64,000 nt of DNA, taken from NCBI GenBank assembly GCA_021083345.1, contig JAJGRE010000001.1, positions 744,001-808,000 on the forward strand. The letters are read 5' to 3'. The translations under genes and the position numbers were made by a program. How positions within the stretch are numbered: the first letter of the stretch is position 1; the number at the start of each line of letters is the position of its first letter. This stretch comes from Calditrichales bacterium MX18-03 (GTDB lineage Bacteria; Bacillota; Clostridia; Lutisporales; Lutisporaceae). The notes beneath the pieces are model-generated. The model did not search any database, was not told the origin of the DNA, and was given only the letters and a program-made list of their open reading frames with translations. This document shows positions 54,425 to 62,200 of this stretch, piece by piece.

Positions 54425-54604
54425 CTAAATGCGGTCATTAGTCATAAGCTCCTGAACGATCTCTATCTCTCTAATTGCGCCTATGTACTGGTTTTTCAGG
54501 GCTTCACTGTAGGTTATGGCCTTGATCTTTTCTTCCAGTTCCTTCTTCCGGTAGTCGAGGAACTTCTTGAAGTCCTCAATTCTGCTCTCCTTTGACTTCC
54601 TCAT
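54425..54604 (-). CDS. Small coiled-coil protein, unknown
   Basis: 59 residues with GGAGAGGG before the ATG. Highly charged helix (IEDFKKFLDYRKKELEEKIKAITYSEA). Overlaps the zinc protein gene's end by 29 bases. Part of the Rep module. Confidence 0.55.
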   Translation of the reverse strand: MRKSKESRIEDFKKFLDYRKKELEEKIKAITYSEALKNQYIGAIREIEIVQELMTNDRI

Positions 54605-54785
54605 GGTTGCCCTCTCCTTCCTGCTCCTGGCAGTATTTCAGGAATTGTTCATAGCCTAGTAGACACTTACGGCCTGTGCCGTCGTTGATTCGACCTGTAC
54701 CGTCACAGTTGAAGCACTTATGCTTGTAATTGCTGGTTAGCCTGCCTTCATAGGCTTTCTTGTGCATGATGCACCGGAATGACAT
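54576..54785 (-). CDS. Small zinc-finger protein
   Basis: 69 residues from the ATG at 54785 with AGGAAGTG upstream; the longer frame crosses the operator region and the divergent XRE gene and is rejected. CFNCDGTGRINDGTGRKC gives a DnaJ-like CxxCxGxG zinc motif. First gene of the Rep module, divergent from XRE copy B. Confidence 0.6.
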   Translation of the reverse strand: MSFRCIMHKKAYEGRLTSNYKHKCFNCDGTGRINDGTGRKCLLGYEQFLKYCQEQEGEGNHEEVKGEQN

Positions 54786-54810
54786 ATATTCACTTCCTAG
54801 ATTCATATAG

Positions 54811-54871
54811 TTGCAACGCATAATTATTTGCAACAATTCGTTTACTTTATTGTAATGCAACATTTTGTTGC
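54811..54871. promoter_or_regulatory. TGCAACA operator cluster
   Basis: TTGCAAC at 54811, TTTGCAACAA at 54828 and the palindrome GCAACA-ttt-TGTTGC at 54857-54871 lie between the Rep module and the divergent XRE gene. This operator sequence differs from the GTCCGTTAAA one at 49.6 kb. Confidence 0.7.
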
Positions 54872-54954
54872 TGTCAATATTTAACACAACTTTTTGATGC
54901 AAATATTTTTCTTTTGCTACACTTTGTGGTATTATTTCATTGAGGTGTATTTTT

Positions 54955-55344
54955 ATGACGTTTGGTGAGCGAATCACACAGTTAAGAAAAGAAAAGGCTA
55001 TGACCCAGGATGAATTGGCTAAAGACCTTAATATTACTAGAGGTTCTTTGTCTATGTATGAAACTGATAAACGATTTCCAGACAAAGATACTCTAAAGCT
55101 ATTTGCTAATTACTTTTGCGTATCAGCCGATTACTTACTTGGCATTACGGATATACGTACCCCTGCTGACAGGATTACAGAAGCTCTTGGAACCGATCAA
55201 GAATTGCTGAAGTTCTGGGAGGAAACAAAAGACAGGGATAATGTCCAGTTGCTTTTTAAGCAAATTCGGCATTTATCGGACAAAGATATAAACCAGGTTA
55301 TCAGAATTATTAAGGCTATCGAGGATGAAGAAGCTAACGAATAA
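54955..55344 (+). CDS. XRE-family regulator (ImmR-like), copy B
   Basis: 129 residues from the ATG at 54955 with GAGGTG upstream. HTH 1-65 (FGERITQLRKEKAMTQDELAKDLNITRGSLSMYETDKRFPDKDTL, YLLGITD), then a helical tail ending IRIIKAIEDEE. Followed 11 bases later by ImmA copy B. Probably represses the Rep module through the TGCAACA sites. Confidence 0.88.
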   Translation: MTFGERITQLRKEKAMTQDELAKDLNITRGSLSMYETDKRFPDKDTLKLFANYFCVSADYLLGITDIRTPADRITEALGTDQELLKFWEETKDRDNVQLLFKQIRHLSDKDINQVIRIIKAIEDEEANE

Positions 55345-55355
55345 GGGAGGGGCTG

Positions 55356-55676
55356 ATGCTTACTTTTTTAGAATCACCACTTGTAAAAGCATTGCTTTCC
55401 GAATCCATATCATTCCACGAAATTATGAATGCCTTCGATATCAAGACTTCTATCGCATTCAATCTTAGCAGCAACACTTACGGCTTTGTATACGCCAGCA
55501 GGAAAGGCAAATACCATATCGTTTTAAACGGGAATCTCAGTTTTGAAACTCAATGCCGGACTTTCGCACATGAACTAAAGCACATTATATCCGACATGCC
55601 AAAAATAGGCTATTTTATCGGAGTGGACATGCAGCGGGAGTATTTTGAGGTTCAAGCAGATGAAATAATGGTATAA
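55356..55676 (+). CDS. ImmA/IrrE-type metallopeptidase, copy B
   Basis: 106 residues; GGGAGGGG just upstream. Zinc site HELKH and EVQADE. About nine in ten residues match copy A at 50130, unlike their partner XRE proteins, which differ strongly. The likely task is cleaving the adjacent repressor on induction. Also shorter than the family's norm. Confidence 0.82.
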   Translation: MLTFLESPLVKALLSESISFHEIMNAFDIKTSIAFNLSSNTYGFVYASRKGKYHIVLNGNLSFETQCRTFAHELKHIISDMPKIGYFIGVDMQREYFEVQADEIMV

Positions 55677-55715
55677 AAAATAGGCCTTGGATTTTAAGTC
55701 CTTGGCCTATTTTTT
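55675..55715. terminator. Bidirectional intrinsic terminator
   Basis: AAAAAATAGGCC and GGCCTATTTTTT pair with an inner GGA/TCC and a TT/TT mismatch, ending in a T-run. It separates ImmA copy B from the convergent toxin/immunity genes. Confidence 0.85.
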
Positions 55716-55777
55716 CCTTCGCTGTACCCTGATTTATTACTGCTGCTATAGTTTAGTAACAGTATTTCCCTTACAAC

Positions 55778-56290
55778 TCATTTTTCTTCGTAAAAGTACC
55801 AGTTAGCCTCAGTTAAAGGCTCTAATATAGTTATCAACTCATTTTTAGGTCGTTCCCCATTGATTGAATATACAACACCACGACCATAGTCTCTGTTAGA
55901 CCATCTCTGGAAATATATCCCATTTTGCTCTTTTGTTATAACACTATATTTATATTTTTCAAACAAATCAACAATACTTGTAGCAATAAAATCATCAGAT
56001 ATTTGAACAAATTTTCCTACTTCCATAGTATCGGTAGAAACAAACATTTCTCCTCTTTTATCAGTTGATGTTATATGCACACTAGAATATTCTTGCTTCT
56101 CCAAATACATTGCGATTTTTTGCAAGATATCTTTATGTTTCAGAAACTCATTTTTCATATTGTTTTTCGAGATTGGTGCTGGAAACAATACATTGATCCA
56201 TATTATGGATACAACTATTGCTATACAGATTATGCTTATTACAACAACTATGGGAATATTTAAGCTAATAAATTTTTTTGTCATACTCAT
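55778..56290 (-). CDS. Membrane-anchored protein, candidate immunity to the RHS toxin
   Basis: 170 residues. N-terminal membrane helix (about 13-36: IPIVVVISIICIAIVVSIIWI) then an outward soluble domain. Its ATG overlaps the RHS stop by 4 bases (ATGA), the typical immunity position. No known immunity family recognised; a membrane-anchored, outward-facing domain would suit neutralising a toxin at the cell surface. Confidence 0.6.
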   Translation of the reverse strand: MSMTKKFISLNIPIVVVISIICIAIVVSIIWINVLFPAPISKNNMKNEFLKHKDILQKIAMYLEKQEYSSVHITSTDKRGEMFVSTDTMEVGKFVQISDDFIATSIVDLFEKYKYSVITKEQNGIYFQRWSNRDYGRGVVYSINGERPKNELITILEPLTEANWYFYEEK

Positions 56291-59200
56291 TTCCCTTTCT
56301 TTTTATACCATTCAATTCCTTTTCTAATCGCATTATGATCATTGAATTCATTGGTTCGCTCATCTTTGTCTTTAATTATATCCCCAATTCCTGCTGCATA
56401 CATTGAGCCTGCTATCAATACAGATTCTGGTATTTTTGCTGCTGTTCCAGTATATCCATACATGATATTCCCGAGTTCTTCTGGTGTAGTTAAACTCCCA
56501 TATACGACAATTGTAGTATCATGACTTCCAGGAAATGGGGTTCCAACAGTTTTCTCCCAAGGCTCTTCTCTTTTTATGTCCCAATCAGCTTTGTGATCCA
56601 CCATTGATTTAAACCATAGTAAATCTAGCTTATGCTTCGAAGCTTCAACCCCTGCACTATAAAATACCGTATTAATCGGTTCCGAATAGTCATAATACTG
56701 TTTTCCGTCTATTGTAACAATCTTTACTCCAGCTTTTTTCATATCATCAGTAAGAGTAAGATTACCCGCCCCCTCGTAATAACTATAACTACCAAGAGGT
56801 TTGCCGCTATTAAAGTTTTTGTTATATCCATAGTTCCATACTACATCGCTGCGTCTATCTGCTAGTGCAACCTGTACACCTTGTACTGGAGTAGCGTTAA
56901 AATCATTTGAAGCTTTACGTCCATCAATATTTGGCCTTGGTATTTGGATTACATTTCGAGTAAATTCGTTGAATAATCCTTCTGTCAAATAATTATTACC
57001 ACTTAGTGCTGCACCAATTATTAATCTCTGATAGATTTCTTCCCTACTGCTATTACCGTCGCTATCTCTATCGCTATCTCTATTACCGCTTTGTCTATAT
57101 CTATTTTGCAGCATTCTCTCTATTTCAGCAATTCTTCCACTATATAAATCCTTTTCTGCTTGTGTCCTTGCACTATCTCTTGATTGGGTCTGGGCAACAA
57201 GTTTCTCTGCAAGAGATTGTGTACTCTCTTTCCCAGATACTTGATCTTTAACTTGTTGTTTGCCTAAATCATATGCCGAATGTCCTGTTGGGTCTATATA
57301 CATAATCGGTTCATTATGGCAATAGGTGTAAAGGTTCAAGCTCAATGGATCAGCCGCACTTCCCCTATACGTATCCTCAGTCAAGAACCGTGCAATCTTA
57401 GGATCATAGTACCGTGCATTGAGGTAATATATTTCCGTCTCTCCGTCCCATTGATACCCTGCATATCTAATGGGGTTTTCCTTATACTCCGGCTTGTTCC
57501 TCTCCGTGTCACTGTCCTGCGGGTTGCCAAACGCATCATAATAGTACTGTACGGCTACTGTTCCATCCGGTTTTACCAACGCAGTAACGTCACCGTGACC
57601 ATTGTACATATAGTAATACTTTTCAGCACCGGCTACTCTCATGAGCAAATTGGTTCCATAGATGTTCCTTGCTGTCTCGTTCCCTTGTCTGTCCACCTCC
57701 AGGACTACTTTATCTGCCTCATAGAGATATCTGGTGATTTCATCGTTAACGCTCTTCTCAGCCCGATAGCCTTCCCCGTTGTACCGGTACAAGACAGTCT
57801 TGTCCCCCTCAATGGTCTTCACCATCTGGTTCCAGACATCGTACTTCATAAAGGTGACTTCCTTTGTGGTCGTCATACCTGCCCTATTTAACCTATAATC
57901 CGGATATAGTCCGGAATCAGCCGGTCTTATCGTTTCCTTTACCTTAACAAGTGTGTTTCCGTTGTTGTCATATTCATACTGTACTTTCTCTGTAATAGCA
58001 CCGACTGTGGTTTGTGTTCCCGTCAAACGGTTCTGCTCGTTATAGGTATAGGTCGTTGAATAGCTGCTGCTTCCTGCACTGACGATCTCGTGTGTCCTGT
58101 TTCCTGCCTTGTCGAAAAGGTAGGTTGTTATCTTCCCGCCCGGCTCGGTTATCTTGCTAAGCCTGTTCAGGCTGTCATAGTCATAATCTGTGACGCCTTT
58201 GCTGTCGGTCTTAGTGTTCTGGTTGTGAGCGGCATCATAGGTGTAGCTGTAGGCGTCGATCACCGTTCCGCCTGCTTTGGTATTCGTTAATGTCTTTATC
58301 AGTCCATCCGCATAGTAGGTGTATACTTCCTTAGAGCCGCCGGGATAGGTGACCATTTCCCTGCTGCCGTTATCGTAGTAGTCATAGGCGGTTGCATTGG
58401 TGCCTTCTTGTACCTTTACCAGCCTGCCGGCCTTGTCATATACCTTCTTCGTGACATTTCCTTTGGGATCTGTGGCGGTTTCCCCGTGGCAGCCCTCTGC
58501 TTCTGTTTCCAGTATATCATATTCGAAGGTGGTTGTACCAATTTCCGGTACTTCCTTTGTCAGCACCCGGTTCTCCTCATCATAGGTTCTGATCGTCATT
58601 CCCGTACCGTCGGTCATGGTCAGCTGGTTGCCATTGCCGTCATAGGTATAGGAGATGGATTCCGTCCCGATCACCTGGCTTACAAGCCGGCCATGTACGT
58701 CGTAGGTGTAGATTGTCGTTTTTTCGTTCCTGTCCTTCCTGGTCTTGAGGCTGCCATCAGGATAGTAGGTGTAGCTTTCCATCTTGGAATCGATGTAGGT
58801 GTAGTCCCCCTCTATTCCGGTCCTGCCGCCGTGGTCCAGCTTTCTGGCAGGCTTGTTGGCTGCATTGTATTCATAGGTGGTGGTATGCCCTTCTGCATCG
58901 GTCTGGGTCAGCATATTGCCGTTTGCGTCATAGGTATAGCGTGTGTTCTCTCCCTTGGCATTGGTTACCGATACCAAGCGGTTGAACTCATCGTAATTGT
59001 AGACGGTCGTTTGTCCGATACCGTCGGATTTGGATTGGATATTCCCCAGGTCGTCATAGGTCTGGGTCGTTTTATGCTCCAACGGATCTATTGTCGTTGT
59101 CAGCCTTCCGTTCCGGTCATAGATGAATTGTGTCATATGATTCAATGCATCGTATGACTTGGTCTGGAGACTTCCAGAGTTGTACTCCAGCTTTTGCACC

Positions 59201-62200
59201 GTCACGTATGGGTCTTTTTTCTCAATCAGCCTGTTCAGCGGATCGTAGATGTTGGTATATATATTACCTTTCCAATCGGTTACCGTGGTCTGGTTGCCGT
59301 TATCATCATAATCAAAGACAGTGGCCTTCAGTTGTCCGCTTACCGTCATTCTGGTCTCGACAAGCCGGTTCAGTTCATTGTATTCATTCTCTTTTGTTTT
59401 GCCATTGCCATCCGTCTCATACCGTTTGTTTCCGTTCTTGTCGTATTTGACGGAATGCGTAATGGATTCCGTTCCGTCCTGTTTCTCCTCGGTAGAAGTC
59501 AAAACCCTGCCCTGGTTGTCGTATGTATATTTGTTGACCTTGCCTGTGGAATCTTTCTTGTAGGCCAGGTTACCCATTTCATCGTACTGGAACCGTGCTT
59601 CGATGCCTTCTATAGTAGCATCCCCCGGGAAGGTCACTTTTCGCTGTTTGCCCAGCCTGTTGTATTCATAATCCGCCGTATTGCCATTTGCATCGGTTTC
59701 GGTCAGCATTCTGCCGGCCTTGTCATATGTATAGCCCTTCAGCGGCTTTTCTGCTGCATTTGCATTTTTCTTTAGCGATACCGAGGTGATATTTCCGGCA
59801 TCATCCATTGTATAAAGGGTTATGACGCCTTTTGCATTGGTTTCCCTTGTTTTTCTTCCCAATGCGTCATATTCATACCTGGCTGTATAAGGGAGGCCCC
59901 TCTGTTCCGAATCCGGATCGGTGACGGTTATGAGGTTGCCTGCCAAGTCATAGGTATAGCGCTTACCATATCCCGTAGCAATCCTTTCACTCAGCGTGTC
60001 ACCCTTCCCAGCTTCATAGCCAAGGGCATCCATCTCTTTTGTAACCCTTCCGTTGTTATCATACCGGTAGGTCCTGGTATAGAGTGTCACCCACTGCTCT
60101 GTCTTGGGGTCTATATAGATGTCCTTCTTGGCAGTAAGCTGATCCATGACATCGTAGACATACTCGATCCTATTCAATTCGTTCAGGTTTTTTGCCAGAT
60201 CATAGTACTTGGGTGCCACTTCCAATATTTTTCTGTCTGCCCTGTCATATTCATATGCGGTTACTTTGTTCTTTGCATCTGTTACTTTAATGAGGTTGCC
60301 TTTCTGACTGTATTCATAGCGGGTTGTATTACCCATGGCATCGGTTCTGGTCAAGGGCTCCCCTTCCCAGTTGTAGCTTACGGTGCTTGTTATGGTAACG
60401 GCAGCACCTTCCTCATCCACTCCGGGCTGACTCATGCCGGTTTGTCTGTTCAGTTTATCATAGTCGTATTCTGTCGTTATCTTGTCCGGTGTGGTCATGG
60501 TTTCCAAATTGCCGTTCTTATCATAGGTAAAGGCGGTCAAAAGTATCCTGTCCGTTGTGCTGCCGAAGGTATAACCATAGATGTCCCCTTCTTCGACATG
60601 CAGCTTTTTCTCAGTCGGTTTTCCAAGGTGGTTATTGGTGTACTCTGTTGTAATTATTTCATTGGTATCGGTATAGACGTCTTCTCCTGAAAGGTTTCCG
60701 TCGTCATCATACCGGTATTCCGTTTTCCTGCCCTCCCTGTCCTCTACCGACTTAACTAATCCGTCCTTGTAGTAGGTGTAGTTGTTTTCTACGTAGTAGG
60801 ATGGGGTGGCATACAGTACGACCTTATCCCTGCCCGTCTTTTCCACTCTCTTATTGCCATTGTTATAATATTCCAGCTTTGTATAACGGTACAGAACCTG
60901 TCCTTTGGATATTTCCACCGGTATCCACTGCTCTGATAGCCGGTTCAGACTGTCGTACTTGTAGTAACTGATGCTGCCATCCTTTGAGACGGTATTTTTT
61001 ACTGTTCCGTCCAGGTCATAGACCGTTTTCTCCCGTGTTCCGTCGGGATAGTGCTTTTCCACCAGTCTTCCGGCATAGTCATAAATGCTTACGGTAATAG
61101 CTTGCTCCGTTTCATTCAGATGGTTGATTTCTGTCTCCTGCGTCTTTCCATCTTCCATAATGGCATAGGAATATTCCTGCAAAATCACCTCGGAAGCCGC
61201 ATCACTGTCCCTGAAATACACCTTCTTCAGCCTGTCCATGACGTCGTACTCATACCGCAAGATGGATCCGTTGGGCCTTGTCTCTGTCAAGGTATTGCCA
61301 TACACATCATAAGTATAGGATCTTGTATACCCTTCCGGATCTGTTACCGTTCTCAGCTTGCCGCTCTCATAATACTCATAATGGTAGCCTACGGTATTAT
61401 CCGTGTAGGTATGGTTTGCCAAATCATCCATTAACGTATTATATTGCTTCGGCTGTACCTCCTGTACCTTCCTGCCGACCTTGTCGTATTCAATTCTCGC
61501 AATCTCCCATTTGGTTTCCACATCTTGCTTATTGTTAATTGTCTTCTCCAAAAGACCATTCTTATCATAAATATAGTCTGTCTCGTACAATTCAGGCGAT
61601 ATGGCTTTTGTCTTTAATCCCAAACGATTGTATTCATAGGTGGTCCTCTTTTGCTCCGGATTTATCTCGGTCCTGATATTGCCGTCTGCATCATATTCAT
61701 ATACGGTTTCATACCCTTCCGGATCTGTAATGCTTTTCAACAATCCCTTTGCATTGGTATGAAACTTACCCATTGCATCCACATCTGAATAATACTGATA
61801 GCTGGTAATAGCAAACTTTTCCCTTTTTGATTCCTCGGTGAGGCTCTCCGAATAACGCTCATTGTCGTTGTAAGGCTGCAATTTCTCTCTAAGAAGTCTC
61901 TTATTATCATCATATACATAGAAAGTGTATTTTCCCATTTCATCTTTTTCTTCACGAAGATTATTCCTGTCATCATAAACATATGATTTGAAGCTGGGGG
62001 CAGGGTTTATTACATTGGTAATAGTCCCTTGCGCATTAATTGAATATTGAACCTTATTCCCATTTTTATCAATCGGGTTTATGATCTTGGTTACATTTCC
62101 CCTCCCATCAATTTCATACTCGGTCAGGTTCCCATTTCTATCCGCAATGTACTTGATGTCTCCATATTTGTTTTTTCCATGGTCATCATGATATACGGTA

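Noticed and set aside
54785-55085. Upstream extension of the zinc-finger ORF
   Set aside because: It would run through the operator region and the XRE gene; the ATG at 54785 has its own ribosome site.
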